Shown here piece by piece: positions 36,224-46,391 of a stretch of DNA of 64,000 nucleotides. The stretch covers positions 87,652-151,651 of the forward strand of contig NZ_BOML01000034.1 of NCBI RefSeq assembly GCF_016862175.1, read 5' to 3'. The DNA is from Paractinoplanes durhamensis (GTDB lineage: Bacteria > Actinomycetota > Actinomycetes > Mycobacteriales > Micromonosporaceae). Position 1 is the first letter of the stretch; the number at the start of each line of letters is the position of its first letter. A program made the translations under genes and the position numbers. The notes beneath the pieces were generated by a model. That model was not told the origin of the DNA. It saw only the letters and a list, made by a program, of their open reading frames with translations, and searched no databases.

Positions 36224-38784
36224 GAAGCGGAGGCGGCAGTGTCGCGGGCGCGGGCCTTCAGCGCCCGCAGCACGCCGTCCCGGCCCTCGGCCACCAGCCG
36301 GCGCAGCGACGCCGGCTGCCCGTTGCGGGCCAGCCAGGCATCGGTGAGCGCGATCGTCTCCTCGCTGATCTGTAGGTACGGGTAGCCCATCATCACGAAC
36401 TCCTGGGCCGGCTCACTGTCCGACCGGGCCCACACCTCGCCGACCACGTCGAAGAACTTCGCCGCGTACGGAGCGGCCAGCTCCACCTGCTTGACGCTCT
36501 GGAAGCCGGTCAGCAGCGACCGGTTCAGCCAGTTCGGGATCTCGGCCTCGCCGGTCAGCTCGGCCCACACCGCCGCCTTGTTCTCCGCGGTCGGGACGAG
36601 GGCCCGGGCGATCGCCGCCTCCCGCTCGCCGCTGGCGGTGCGGTCGCCGGACAGCTCGTCCTCGATGTCCTCGGGGGTGACCGCGCCGAGGGCCGACAGG
36701 GCCTGCAGCAGGCTCCAGCGCAGCTCGGTGTCGACGACCAGGCCGGCGGGCACCTCCTCACCGGTCAGCCAGCCGCGCAGCAGGGACTGCTCGTCGTCGG
36801 TGCGCGCGGCCGAGATGAACGCGCGAGCCCAGCTGAGCTGCCAGCCGGTGCCCGCGTCGGCCTCGGCCAGCTGGGTGCGGGCCAGCTCGGCGAGCTCGGC
36901 CCAGCCCTCGGGCTGCCAGGCCGGGTCGGCGTACTGCGCGACCGCGCTGGCGGCCTGCCGGGTCGTCCAGGTGGTCAGGTTGATGTCGGTCTCCCGGGGC
37001 AGGCCGGAGCAGACCAGGGTGACGTAGTCGCGGGCGGCCATCTCGGCGTCCCGCAGCATGTCCCAGGTCGCGTTCCAGACCAGCGCGCGGGCCAGCGACG
37101 AGTCGATCCCGCCGATGTGCTGGACCACCGACGCCATCGACCGCTCGTCGAGACGGATCTTGGTGTACGACAGGTCGTCGTCGTTGAGCAGCAGCACGTC
37201 GGCCGCGCGCACCCCGGTCAGCGCCGAGATCTCGGTGTGCTCGCCGGTGACGTCCACCTCGAGCAGGTCGCGGCGGACCAGCCGGTCACCGTGGACGTCG
37301 TAGAGGCCGATCCCGATCCGGTGGGTCCGCAGCGTCGGGTAGTCGGCCGGGGCCTCCTGCTGCACCACCACGCTCGCGTAGGTGCCGTCGGCGGCCAGCT
37401 CGACGAGCGGGCGCAGCGTGTTGACCTGCGCGGTCTCCAGCCACTGGGCGGCGAACTTGCGCAGTTCCCGGCCGGAGGCGGCCTCCAGCTCGACGAGCAG
37501 GTCGTCGAAGGTGGCGTTGCCCCAGGCGTGCCGTTGGAAGTACGCCCGCAGGCCGGTGAGGAACGCGTCCTGACCCACGTACGCCACCAGCTGCTTGATC
37601 ACGCCGGCGCCCTTGGCGTACGTGATCCCGTCGAAGTTGACCTCGACGGCCTCCAGGTCGGGCATCTCGCAGTAGACCGGGTGCGTCGAGGACAGTTGGT
37701 CCTGGCGGTAACCCCAGCTCTTGCGCACCGACAGGAACGTCGTCCACGCGTCGGTGAACCGGGTCGCCTTGGAGTTGCACCAGTGGCTGGCCCACTCGGC
37801 GAACGACTCGTTCAGCCACAGGTCGTTCCACCAGCGCATGGTGACCAGGTCGCCGAACCACATGTGGGCCAGCTCGTGCAGGATCGTGTTGGCCCGCTGC
37901 TCGTACTCGAAGTCGGTGACCTGCGAGCGGAAGATGTAGTGCGCCTCGGCGTGGGTGACGCAGCCGAAGTTCTCCATCGCGCCGGCGTTGAAGTCGGGCA
38001 CCCACAGCTGGTCGTACTTCGGCAGCGGGAAGCGCACCCCGAACTGCTCGTGGAAGAAGTCGAAGCCCTGCGTGGTGGTCAGGTGCAGGTCGTCGGCGTC
38101 GAGGTAGCGGGCCATCGACGCGCGGCAGAAGTAGCCCATGTCGATGCCGTCGTGCTCGAACCGCACCTCGTGGTACGGGCCCGCGCAGATCGCGGTGATG
38201 TAGGTGCTCATCCGTGCCGAGGTCGGGAAGTGCACGGTCTTGGCACCCGGGCCGGCCTCGTCCGCGGCCTCGGCCGGCATGTTCGAGATGACCTTCCAGT
38301 GCTTCGGAACGGTCGCGTGCCAGGTGTAGACGCTCTTCAGGTCGGGCTGGTCGAAGCACGCGTACACCCGCTGCGCGTCGGCCGTCTCGAACTGGCTGTA
38401 GAGGTAGATCTCCTTGTCGACCGGGTCGAGGCTGCGCTGCAGGCCCTGCCCGCTCGCCGAGTAGGCGAAGTCGGCGTCGACCACCAGCTCGTTCTCGGCG
38501 GCCAGCCCGCGCAGCGCCAGGCCCTTCTCGGCGGAGAAGCCGGTCAGGTCGAGCGGCGCGCCGTTCAGCGTCGCCGAGCGCACCGTCTGCGCGGCGGTCT
38601 CGATGAACGTGTCGGCGCCGGGCTCGGTGCACCGGAACGTGACCACGGTGGTGGAGCGGAAGGTGCCGTCGCCCGGATTGCCGTACCCGTCCGTCAGGTC
38701 CAGCGTGATGTCATATCCGGTCACCTCGAGCAGGCGGGCGCGGTCGGCGGCCTCCACCTGGGTCAAGTTTCGAACTCCGGCCAC
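36220..38784 (-). CDS. pepN: aminopeptidase N
   Basis: An 854-residue M1 zinc aminopeptidase that removes N-terminal residues from peptides in the cytoplasm. GAMEN is near residue 268-272, the zinc site HELAH near 303-307 with the third ligand in NES near 326, and the transition-state Tyr region follows. The C-terminal ERAP1-like helical domain is complete, so length is normal. GTG 38784 is preferred to GTG 38790 because AAGGAGA lies six bases before it. M. tuberculosis has the homologue Rv2467 in the same neighbourhood. It takes peptides from the Clp system encoded to the right. Confidence 0.96.
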   Translation of the reverse strand: MAGVRNLTQVEAADRARLLEVTGYDITLDLTDGYGNPGDGTFRSTTVVTFRCTEPGADTFIETAAQTVRSATLNGAPLDLTGFSAEKGLALRGLAAENELVVDADFAYSASGQGLQRSLDPVDKEIYLYSQFETADAQRVYACFDQPDLKSVYTWHATVPKHWKVISNMPAEAADEAGPGAKTVHFPTSARMSTYITAICAGPYHEVRFEHDGIDMGYFCRASMARYLDADDLHLTTTQGFDFFHEQFGVRFPLPKYDQLWVPDFNAGAMENFGCVTHAEAHYIFRSQVTDFEYEQRANTILHELAHMWFGDLVTMRWWNDLWLNESFAEWASHWCNSKATRFTDAWTTFLSVRKSWGYRQDQLSSTHPVYCEMPDLEAVEVNFDGITYAKGAGVIKQLVAYVGQDAFLTGLRAYFQRHAWGNATFDDLLVELEAASGRELRKFAAQWLETAQVNTLRPLVELAADGTYASVVVQQEAPADYPTLRTHRIGIGLYDVHGDRLVRRDLLEVDVTGEHTEISALTGVRAADVLLLNDDDLSYTKIRLDERSMASVVQHIGGIDSSLARALVWNATWDMLRDAEMAARDYVTLVCSGLPRETDINLTTWTTRQAASAVAQYADPAWQPEGWAELAELARTQLAEADAGTGWQLSWARAFISAARTDDEQSLLRGWLTGEEVPAGLVVDTELRWSLLQALSALGAVTPEDIEDELSGDRTASGEREAAIARALVPTAENKAAVWAELTGEAEIPNWLNRSLLTGFQSVKQVELAAPYAAKFFDVVGEVWARSDSEPAQEFVMMGYPYLQISEETIALTDAWLARNGQPASLRRLVAEGRDGVLRALKARARDTAASAS

Positions 38785-38953
38785 AGCCACTCTCCTTAAG
38801 AGCGCACCAGCTTCTTCATCGCCAGACTATGCGGCACCGGCATGCGGGGGCGTACCCGGAGTGCAGGGTTCTGCGGTGAACGCACCACCGGAGCGGTCTA
38901 CCAGTCGTTGGATGAGGGTAGGAAGCCCTGCATGAACGACCGGAGGCGCAGAG

Positions 38954-39166
38954 ATGTCCGAGACCGAGACGGTCGCGTCGTCGACCTTCGCCGTGCACCG
39001 CGGCGATTGGGACGGCTTGACGCCCGAGATGGCGGCGATGGTGGCGCCGGCGCTGAGCGTCTCGGCGAGCCCGGTGAACAAGCCGGTCGGAGCGTGGCGA
39101 AAAGCACAGTTAGCCAGGTCACGCGGGAACATGCCGGTGACCCGGCACCAGCGCCCGACCAGGTAG
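38954..39166 (+). CDS. small hypothetical protein
   Basis: A 70-residue protein with ATG 38954 and GGAGG 7 bases upstream. High third-position GC supports coding for most of its length. No motif, signal peptide or membrane helix is recognised; it contains GDWDGLTPEMAAMVAPALSVS and ends basic. It lies between divergent pepN and the DUF1015 gene, 10 bases before the latter, so it may be co-transcribed with it. Confidence 0.5.
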   Translation: MSETETVASSTFAVHRGDWDGLTPEMAAMVAPALSVSASPVNKPVGAWRKAQLARSRGNMPVTRHQRPTR

Positions 39167-39176
39167 GTTGCGCCCC

Positions 39177-40376
39177 ATGACGACGGTCGTGCATTCGATC
39201 AGCCGGGCCTGGCTCACCACCGGGGCAACCGGCGCGCAGAACTACGACGAGTTCGCCGACGACGCCGAAATCACCGCCATCATCTCCGCCAATCCCCGCA
39301 GCGCTCTCGCCGTCGAGATGCCGCACCTAGCCCCCGACAGTCTGGGAAAGTCGTTCAGCGACTCGCTCCCGGACGCCGTCGCCCGGCTCGCCCTGGCGCG
39401 TGCCGACGGCAGTTACGCCCCCGCCGAGCACGTCGTGGTGCTCTACCGCATCACCGCCCCCGGCGAACCCACCGCCTACGGCCTGTGGAGCATGGTCGAC
39501 ACCGACCAGATCTCCGCCAGCGCCGACGAGGCCGGCCTGGTCATCCGCAACGAAGAGGTCTTCATCGAGAAGGTCCGCGAGCGGGTCGCCCTGGCCGGTG
39601 CCCTGAGCACGCTGCTGTCCCCGGTGCTCCTGCTGCAGACCGCCAAGGGCGACGAACTGCACGCAGCCCTCGCGGCCGCCGCCGACGCGGCCGGCGTTCC
39701 CGCCGCCACCGACATCGACCAGACCGGGCGCACCCACGCCATCTGGCCGATCGGCCCCGGCCCGCTGCAGGACGAGCTCACCACGCTCGCCGGCGGCGGC
39801 GAGCTGGTGGTGGCGGACGGCAACCACCGCAGCCTGGCCGCACAGACCGGCCGGCTGCCGCGCTTCCTGGCGGTGGTCACCACCCCCGCCTCGGTCGCCA
39901 TCCAGCCCTACAACCGGCTGGTCAGCGAGCTGCCGATGCCGCTCGACGACTTCCTGACCCGGCTGCGCAGCTCCGGCGCCGAGGTCAGCGAGCTCGACCG
40001 TCCCGCCGTCATCCCGGCCAAGGGCACGATCGAGCTGTACCTGGCCGGGCGCACCTTCGCGGTGGTCCTGCCGATCGACAAGAACCTGCCCGACGTGGAG
40101 AACCTCGACCACGCGCTGGTCGAGCGGGAGTTGCTCGGCGACGTGCTCGGGCTCGATCCCGGGGACAAGCGGATCTCCTACATCGGCGGCGACTACCCGG
40201 CCGCGTGGCTGCGCGGCGAGGTCGACAATGGCCACGCCGAGCTGGCCGTGCTGATCGCGCCGGTCACCGTCGACGACTTCGTGACGGTCAACCTGGAACG
40301 GCAGAAGCTCCCGCGCAAGAGCACCTGGTTCACGCCGAAGGCGCGCGGCGGCCTCGTCCTGGCCCAGCTCGACTGA
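39177..40376 (+). CDS. DUF1015 family protein
   Basis: A 399-residue DUF1015 protein. The conserved ADGNHR signature is near residue 217, and the C-terminal PRKSTWFTPKARGGLV is typical of the family. Some archaeal and bacterial members phosphorylate free serine using ADP or ATP, so a serine kinase-like reaction is possible but not shown here. ATG 39177 is used. The stop overlaps the ATG of the esterase gene (TGATG), indicating coupling. Confidence 0.85.
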   Translation: MTTVVHSISRAWLTTGATGAQNYDEFADDAEITAIISANPRSALAVEMPHLAPDSLGKSFSDSLPDAVARLALARADGSYAPAEHVVVLYRITAPGEPTAYGLWSMVDTDQISASADEAGLVIRNEEVFIEKVRERVALAGALSTLLSPVLLLQTAKGDELHAALAAAADAAGVPAATDIDQTGRTHAIWPIGPGPLQDELTTLAGGGELVVADGNHRSLAAQTGRLPRFLAVVTTPASVAIQPYNRLVSELPMPLDDFLTRLRSSGAEVSELDRPAVIPAKGTIELYLAGRTFAVVLPIDKNLPDVENLDHALVERELLGDVLGLDPGDKRISYIGGDYPAAWLRGEVDNGHAELAVLIAPVTVDDFVTVNLERQKLPRKSTWFTPKARGGLVLAQLD

Positions 40377-41278
40377 TGCTCCACCCACAGGTGACGGCGG
40401 CGGACTCGCTCCGCCGCCGCCCACCCGCCGATCTCGATCCGGTCGAGCGCCTGGCCGCGACGCGGGCGGCGATGGAGGAGGCGGTCGACCTCGAGTGCGG
40501 CCCGGCGATCCCATTGCCGGTGGTGGTCGACCTCGACGCCGACGGCGTGCCCTGCCGGCTCTACGCCAATCGCCCCGACGCACCGCTCCTCGTCTACGTG
40601 CACGGCGGCGGCTGGTGCTACGGCAGCATCGAGACGGTCGACCGGGTGTGCCGCCGGATCGCCGACCGGTCCGGCTGCGCCGTCCTCTCGGTCGGCTACC
40701 GCCTGGCCCCCGAGCACGTCTATCCGGCGGCGCTGGACGACGTGGAGACGGTGCTGTCCTTCGTCCGGAAGAATCCGATCGGCGTGGACCCGTCGCGCCT
40801 GGCGATCGGCGGCGACAGCGCCGGCGCACAGCTGGCCACGATCGTCGCCCGCCGCCAGCGGGACGCGGCGACGCCGCTGGACCAGCAGATCCTGATCTAT
40901 CCGGCGCTGGACCCGATGACGGCCTCGGAGTCCTACGCCGGGCTGGGCGAGTACGGCCTCGATCGAGCGTCGATGAGGCTGGCCTGGGAGACCTACGTCC
41001 CGGAGCGGATGCGGCGCCTGTCCCCGGACGTGGCGATCTTCGCCACCGCCGACCTGGCCGGCATGCCACCCACGCTGATCATCACCGCCGAGTACGACGT
41101 CCTGCGCGACGAGGGCGCCGACTACGCGGACGCGCTGGCCACGGCCGGGGTCCCGGTGGTGCACACGCGCTACATGGGGATGAACCACGGTTTCGCCCGC
41201 AAGCTCGCGGTGATCGACGCCGCCCGCGCCGCGACCGATCAAGTCGCGGCCTCGCTGCGGGCCGCCCTGACCTTCTGA
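40376..41278 (+). CDS. alpha/beta hydrolase, hormone-sensitive lipase family
   Basis: A 300-residue cytoplasmic esterase. The HSL oxyanion-hole motif HGGGW is near residue 79, the nucleophile motif GDSAG near 144, the acid in AEYDVLRDEGADYADAL near 242, and the His in GMNHGF near 272. This set is complete for an active carboxylesterase of short acyl chains. It is coupled to the DUF1015 gene upstream and lies 12 bases before rpiB, suggesting one operon. Confidence 0.9.
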   Translation: MLHPQVTAADSLRRRPPADLDPVERLAATRAAMEEAVDLECGPAIPLPVVVDLDADGVPCRLYANRPDAPLLVYVHGGGWCYGSIETVDRVCRRIADRSGCAVLSVGYRLAPEHVYPAALDDVETVLSFVRKNPIGVDPSRLAIGGDSAGAQLATIVARRQRDAATPLDQQILIYPALDPMTASESYAGLGEYGLDRASMRLAWETYVPERMRRLSPDVAIFATADLAGMPPTLIITAEYDVLRDEGADYADALATAGVPVVHTRYMGMNHGFARKLAVIDAARAATDQVAASLRAALTF

Positions 41279-41290
41279 CAGACTGCCCAT

Positions 41291-41761
<471 letters not shown>

Positions 41762-41933
41762 GGCAACCTTCAAGATCAACATATGAGTACGACGTAGCAC
41801 GAGTCCCGTGGCGCACGGAGAGCCGGGCGGTCGGCAAGCCCACCACCCGGCTACCGGCCCGGCCCCGGTGGTCACTCAGGCTCGCGGGCTCCGCCCGCCT
41901 CGCCCTGCCCCGCCTCGCCCGGCCGGAAGGCCG

Positions 41934-42416
41934 TCAGCGGTTGCGGGGCAGGTCCTCGCGGGGCACCCAGTTGCGGCGGACGATGACCAGGTTGCGGTCG
42001 GCGTCGGCCAGGTGTGCGTCGGAAATCCGGGCCGCGTCCCGGGCACGTAGTGCCGCGCCCACGCTGACCTGCGACGACCCGGATCCGACAAGCCCGCGCA
42101 GGCCGCGCTCGGTCTCGCGATCGTCACCGGCCGGGGCGGGGGAGCCGTTGCCACCCGGCGGCCCGCCCGAAGGCCGGCGCGGGTAAGCCGGGCGGGAAGG
42201 CTCGGCCGGGCGCGAGGGCTCGGCCGGCCGGACATTCGCGGTGGCCGGGGTCGACGGTGCCGGTGCCGGCTCGGGGTCGGCTACCGGATTTGTCGCGGCG
42301 CTGCCGTCCCCCTCGGGCGGGACGGTGGCCGGGTCGTCGGGGGCAGGCGTGGTGGGCGCCTGGGCAGACGACGAGGAGGGACGCACGCGGCGGCGTCGGC
42401 GTTCGGGCTCGGCCAT
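41934..42416 (-). CDS. proline-rich hypothetical protein
   Basis: A 160-residue protein, family not recognised. A basic N-terminus (RRRRRV) is followed by about 85 low-complexity Pro/Ala/Thr residues with a RPAEPSRPAEPSRPA repeat, then an ordered-looking C-terminal 55 residues (AALRARDAARISDAHLADADRNLV, then VRRNWVPREDLPRNR). Only the C-terminal part is likely folded. It is convergent with rpiB; the 170 bases between hold one weak GCGGGC-TCC-GCCCGC hairpin at 41884-41898. Confidence 0.6.
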   Translation of the reverse strand: MAEPERRRRRVRPSSSSAQAPTTPAPDDPATVPPEGDGSAATNPVADPEPAPAPSTPATANVRPAEPSRPAEPSRPAYPRRPSGGPPGGNGSPAPAGDDRETERGLRGLVGSGSSQVSVGAALRARDAARISDAHLADADRNLVIVRRNWVPREDLPRNR

Positions 42417-42446
42417 GTCGCCGACGGTACCGCCGCGGCGGACAAC

Positions 42447-43670
42447 TCAGAACACCTCGATGGGATTCGGCTGCCGATCCCAGCCGAACGCACCGGCCGG
42501 GAAGTTGTCGGTCAGCCGCTGCACCCGGCCGGCCGCGGCCAGCGCGCCCAGCGTGGTGCCGCCGAGGTAGACGGCGCCCACCTCGTTCACCGAGAGGGTC
42601 AGGTCGGCCGGGTCGGTGGTGCGCACGCAGGTGGCCTTGTCGGCGGCGGCGGTCAGCCGCCAGCGGCCGTTGTTGGCGGTGATCAGCGGGTCGGTGACCT
42701 CGAGCACCACGTCGAACGGGGTCAGGTAGCGGCGGGCCTCCAGCGCGGCCGGCAGGTCGACGATCCGGATCCAGAGGGCGTCGCTGTAACCGCGGCCGAG
42801 CCGGCGGGGCTCGTCGACCAGGTATTGCAGCGGCTCGTCGAGCGCGGCGAAGTCGTAGGAGGCGCTGCGGGCGAGGTCGATGCCGAACAGGAAGCGCCAG
42901 AGCGCGGTGTAGACCCCGGGGTCGTCGGCGACGATCTCGGTGACCCGGACCTGCGCGTTCGGACCGTAGTCGTCCCAGCCGTCCTTGACCCGCCAGAACG
43001 CGTACCCCTCGGGACCGTCGGGACCCTCGAAGAGCACGCCCTTGCGGGTGGTGGCGCCGTCGCGCCAGGCGGACGGGTCGAAGAGCCGGCGGTCCCACCA
43101 GGGGCCGGGGCGACTCGACCAGCCGACCCGGCCGGGGCGGACCCGTTCGTAGACCGTCTTGAGCTCGTCAACGGCCTCGGCGGGCTCGATGAGGCGCAAC
43201 CGGCCGTCCGGCGGCGGCACCGCGGAGGTGATGCGCACCTCCCGGGTCATCGCGTTGAGCTGGAGCCGGGTCGCCGCCGGGCCGTAGCCGAAGCGCGGGT
43301 AGATCGTGGTCTCGCTGGCCCAGAGCACCGCGATCGGCTCGCGACCGGCCTCGGCGAGCTCGCTGAGCTGCCGGTGCATCATGGCGGTGAGCAGACCGCG
43401 GCGGCGGTGGGTGGGCAGCACGCCGACCCCGGTTACGTGCGCGGCCGGAATGACCGAGCCCGGTACGGTGAGATCGCGGGTCAGCGCCGTGGTGTGGCCG
43501 ACGACCGTGCCGTTGTCGTCGGCGACCAGGGACCGCTCCGGCTCGAAGAGGCGGCGGTCGAGTTCGCGGGCCTCGTCGTCGAAATCGTGGTGGAAGACAT
43601 AGCTCTCGATACCGACGATCGCGGGGTGATCGTCGGCGGTGGCCTGACGCAGGCGCACGGAATCGTCCAT
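42447..43670 (-). CDS. GNAT N-acetyltransferase, Eis family
   Basis: A 407-residue Eis-like protein. The N-terminal GNAT domain has the acetyl-CoA loop VGVLPTHRRRGLLTAMM near residues 82-98, the second GNAT-like domain spans about 150-290, and a C-terminal sterol-carrier-like domain ends in NPIEVF, where the free carboxylate is catalytic in Eis. Enzymes of this family acetylate amines such as aminoglycosides or polyamines. ATG 43670 is used; ATG 43676 is equally possible. It is divergent from the next gene. Confidence 0.9.
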   Translation of the reverse strand: MDDSVRLRQATADDHPAIVGIESYVFHHDFDDEARELDRRLFEPERSLVADDNGTVVGHTTALTRDLTVPGSVIPAAHVTGVGVLPTHRRRGLLTAMMHRQLSELAEAGREPIAVLWASETTIYPRFGYGPAATRLQLNAMTREVRITSAVPPPDGRLRLIEPAEAVDELKTVYERVRPGRVGWSSRPGPWWDRRLFDPSAWRDGATTRKGVLFEGPDGPEGYAFWRVKDGWDDYGPNAQVRVTEIVADDPGVYTALWRFLFGIDLARSASYDFAALDEPLQYLVDEPRRLGRGYSDALWIRIVDLPAALEARRYLTPFDVVLEVTDPLITANNGRWRLTAAADKATCVRTTDPADLTLSVNEVGAVYLGGTTLGALAAAGRVQRLTDNFPAGAFGWDRQPNPIEVF

Positions 43671-43761
43671 GTGCATCTGTGTAACGGACTGAACGCGCGG
43701 CGGCGAATGATTTGTTGGCTCGCTACTCTCGTTGTGGGGGCCGGAATGAAGAGGGGGACTG

Positions 43762-44340
43762 ATGCCGGAGCAACCGCAGTGGTCTGAGCGGACGCTCGAC
43801 ATGCCGCCGCAGGATCCGTGGGCCGACCAGCCGACGGCACCGGGGCCGGTAACTCCACCACCACCCGACACATCCCCGTTCAGCCGGGGCCGGGCACAGG
43901 TCAACCCGCGGGTCGACCAGACACGGCAGTATTCGGAGCACGAGCCGACCGGCATCGGCTGGCCGGGAGCCGACGCGCCGGCCGGGCACCGGCCGATGAG
44001 CTGGCGCTGGAGCGAGCTGCGCCGCGGCAGCGAGTGGACCAGCGCCGCGGTGCTGTTCGCGTTCGTCTGCTGGGGCATCTGGGCGCTGTCCGGCGGTGGT
44101 GACTACGGCACCCCGCTGATCGTGTTCGCGGTCACCCTGGCCGTCGCGGTCGGCGTGTTCTGCCTGGCCCGCGTCGTCGGCTATTACGTGCTGGAGCGCT
44201 CGTTGGGCCGGCAGCGCCGCACCGCCCGCGGTTCGCACCTGGTCACCGCGCTGTTCCTGGCCGGTGTCGGGGTCGCCGACCTGCAGCAGACCCAGTGGGT
44301 CATGACCGCGGTGCACTGGGTGACCGGCCAGCTCAGCTGA
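43762..44340 (+). CDS. hypothetical membrane protein
   Basis: A 192-residue protein. The first 80 residues are Pro/Asp-rich and probably cytoplasmic. Three hydrophobic segments follow (AAVLFAFVCWGIWAL, PLIVFAVTLAVAVGVFCLARVVGYY, LVTALFLAGVGVADL). The family is not recognised. Its stop region overlaps the convergent HpxZ-like gene by 8 bases, typical for the compact 3' ends in this window. Confidence 0.65.
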   Translation: MPEQPQWSERTLDMPPQDPWADQPTAPGPVTPPPPDTSPFSRGRAQVNPRVDQTRQYSEHEPTGIGWPGADAPAGHRPMSWRWSELRRGSEWTSAAVLFAFVCWGIWALSGGGDYGTPLIVFAVTLAVAVGVFCLARVVGYYVLERSLGRQRRTARGSHLVTALFLAGVGVADLQQTQWVMTAVHWVTGQLS

Positions 44341-44713
44341 GGCCGCCGGCCGGTTCGGAGACGTGTGCGTGCACGATGCGCCAGCCGTCGGGCAGCCGGA
44401 TCCAGGTCTGTGACTGGCGGCCGAGCACGTCGCTGCCCGGATAGCCGAACAGTGTGGTGACCGTCGCGGTGCTCACGCCGTACGCACGAATTTCGGTGTC
44501 CTTGAGGCGACGGCCCGGCGGCAGCGCGCCCTGCGCACGCCGCCACCGAGCCTGTTCCTCGAGGCCGGCCTGCTGGTCGGCGATGCCGTAGCGGAGTGCG
44601 CGCGGGGCGAAGAAGCTGAGGATGGCGTCGACGTCGTTGATCACGAGGGCGTGTTCGTAGGCCTCGAAGGCGGCGCCGACCTCGGCGATGACGTCCGGTC
44701 GATCGATCTCCAC
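44333..44713 (-). CDS. HpxZ/AtzH-like protein (DUF3225)
   Basis: A 126-residue SnoaL/NTF2-like cone-fold protein. The matching landmarks are AEVGAAFEAYEHALVINDVDAILSFFAP at the start (in part: YEHALVINDVD), LRYGIADQQAG, and TWIRLPDGWRIVHAHVSEP at the end. Homologues (HpxZ, AtzH) sit in oxalurate and cyanuric-acid catabolic clusters; the reaction is not firmly known. It is the last gene of the GntR-amidase-hydrolase-permease operon, 57 bases after the permease. Confidence 0.82.
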   Translation of the reverse strand: MEIDRPDVIAEVGAAFEAYEHALVINDVDAILSFFAPRALRYGIADQQAGLEEQARWRRAQGALPPGRRLKDTEIRAYGVSTATVTTLFGYPGSDVLGRQSQTWIRLPDGWRIVHAHVSEPAGGLS

Positions 44714-44770
44714 GCTGGATCCCTTCGGTTGGGGGCGGCCCGGCCCGCCTGAGCCGGGCCGCCACAGGGG

Positions 44771-46387
44771 TCAGGCCTTGACCGGGACCGGGACACCGCC
44801 CTCGGGCGCCTCGGTGAACTCGTTGCCCTCGAGGAGCAGGTGCTCGTCCGCCTCGGGAACCCGCGGCGTCGGCTTGGTGAGGGCGAAGAGTACGCAGATC
44901 GCGGCGAGGAACAGGTACCCCAGGGTGACCTGCCCGTCGGCGTTCCACTGCACCTTCTCGGCATGGATCAGGCCGACGAAGGTGAGCACCGCGCCCACAC
45001 CCGCACCGATCGCCGCGTGCCAGAACCGCTTGTCGATGATGAACACGACGATCGCGCCCAGCACCAGACCGGCCAGGATGGCGCCTTCGCCGAGCGTCTT
45101 GAGACCGTCGTAGACGACGCCGGCGCCGGTGAGAGCGTCCGTGCCGACCTGCGCGGCGGTGGTGCCGGCCGCGGCCAGCGTGTTGTCCATCTGCCCGGTC
45201 GCCCACTGCGCGATGTTCGGGATGAGGGCCGCCACCACCGCGGCGGCGTGTGCCCGCGGGGTCGCCTGGAACGCTTGCGCGCCGATCAACAGGCCGATGT
45301 AGAGCAGGATCGGCACGATCGCGGCGGTCGGGAAGATTGTGCCGAGCAGGCCGAACATCCCGAAGAAGCAGAGCAGGGCGATCACGATGCCGGTCGCCAT
45401 CGAGTAGCCGGTGCGGCCGCCCGCGGCCTTCCAGCCGGGGTGGCCGACGTAGACGGCCGGCGGGAACGGCGAGCCGAGGCAGGAGCCGATGACCGCGCCG
45501 GCGCCGTCGGCCAGCAGCACGCTGCGCAGGTTGAAGCGGTCGCCCGCGGTGGCCGCACTCTCCACGTTGGTCATCGCCTCGGTGAAGTTGTAGACGCCGA
45601 GCGGGATGGCGGTGGCCAGCAGCGGAGCCATGTCCTTGAGGCCGTCGATCAGCAGGTCGAACTTGAGGTGCGGGAAGGCGAACGCGATGTCCTTGGCGGC
45701 GGCGGTCACGTCCGGCACGCTCATCGCGCCGCCGATCCAGCCGATCGCCGTGCCGACCAGCAGTGCGACCAGGCCGATCGGGATGTTGAAGGGCAGTTTG
45801 ATGTCGGTCAGCAGGCCGATCAGCAGCAGGCCGAAGACCGGCAGCGCGATCCACGCGGCCTTCCACATGTTGCCGGCCGGGTTCATCGAGATGAAGGTGA
45901 TCGAGATGCCGGCCAGGGTGCCGAGCAACGCCGCCTTCGGCGCGTATTTGCGGATGTACGGGCCGACGAACGCCCCGATCAGCACGATGACGCCGATGAT
46001 GAACGCCCACGCGATACCCGCCGTCCAGGCCCGGATCGGGTCCTTGGTGGTCAGGTAGATCGGCAGCATGATCACGAAGATCACGATGAACATGTGCGGG
46101 ACGCTCGGACCGTACGGCATGGCCGTGACGTCGCTGCGGTTCTCCTTGGCGGCCAGCCGCCGCGCCAGGTACGTGTAGTAGATGTTGCCGGCGACCAGGG
46201 CGATGCCGAGCGCCGGGAGGATGACGCCGAAGACGTCGCCGGCCGGCATCTTGATGACGCCGATGCAGAGCCCGGTGAGGGTGAGGACGTTGACCAGCAC
46301 GTTGACGCCGAAGCCGAAGAAGGCGTTGGTGTCTCCGCGAACCCAATAGGGGAGCTTGGCCGCCGGTGTGGCGGTGGATGCGGTCAT
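44771..46387 (-). CDS. NCS2/AzgA-like nucleobase permease
   Basis: A 538-residue membrane protein with about 12-14 hydrophobic segments. VTAMPYGPSVP near residue 85, GVYNFTEAMTNVESA near 264 and SPFPPAVYVGHPGWKAAGGRTGYS near 315 (in part: FPPAVYVGHPGWK) match the NCS2 core with substrate-binding acids. Transport of a purine, pyrimidine or another cyclic ureide fits the amidase and cysteine hydrolases upstream. It is 4 bases after the second cysteine hydrolase gene. Confidence 0.82.
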   Translation of the reverse strand: MTASTATPAAKLPYWVRGDTNAFFGFGVNVLVNVLTLTGLCIGVIKMPAGDVFGVILPALGIALVAGNIYYTYLARRLAAKENRSDVTAMPYGPSVPHMFIVIFVIMLPIYLTTKDPIRAWTAGIAWAFIIGVIVLIGAFVGPYIRKYAPKAALLGTLAGISITFISMNPAGNMWKAAWIALPVFGLLLIGLLTDIKLPFNIPIGLVALLVGTAIGWIGGAMSVPDVTAAAKDIAFAFPHLKFDLLIDGLKDMAPLLATAIPLGVYNFTEAMTNVESAATAGDRFNLRSVLLADGAGAVIGSCLGSPFPPAVYVGHPGWKAAGGRTGYSMATGIVIALLCFFGMFGLLGTIFPTAAIVPILLYIGLLIGAQAFQATPRAHAAAVVAALIPNIAQWATGQMDNTLAAAGTTAAQVGTDALTGAGVVYDGLKTLGEGAILAGLVLGAIVVFIIDKRFWHAAIGAGVGAVLTFVGLIHAEKVQWNADGQVTLGYLFLAAICVLFALTKPTPRVPEADEHLLLEGNEFTEAPEGGVPVPVKA

Positions 46388-46391
46388 ATCT

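Noticed and set aside
41762..41933. Remnant of a Nei/Fpg glycosylase gene expected after rpiB from the mycobacterial order
   Set aside because: The 170 bases contain no PELPE-type start or zinc-finger remains; only a weak hairpin was seen.
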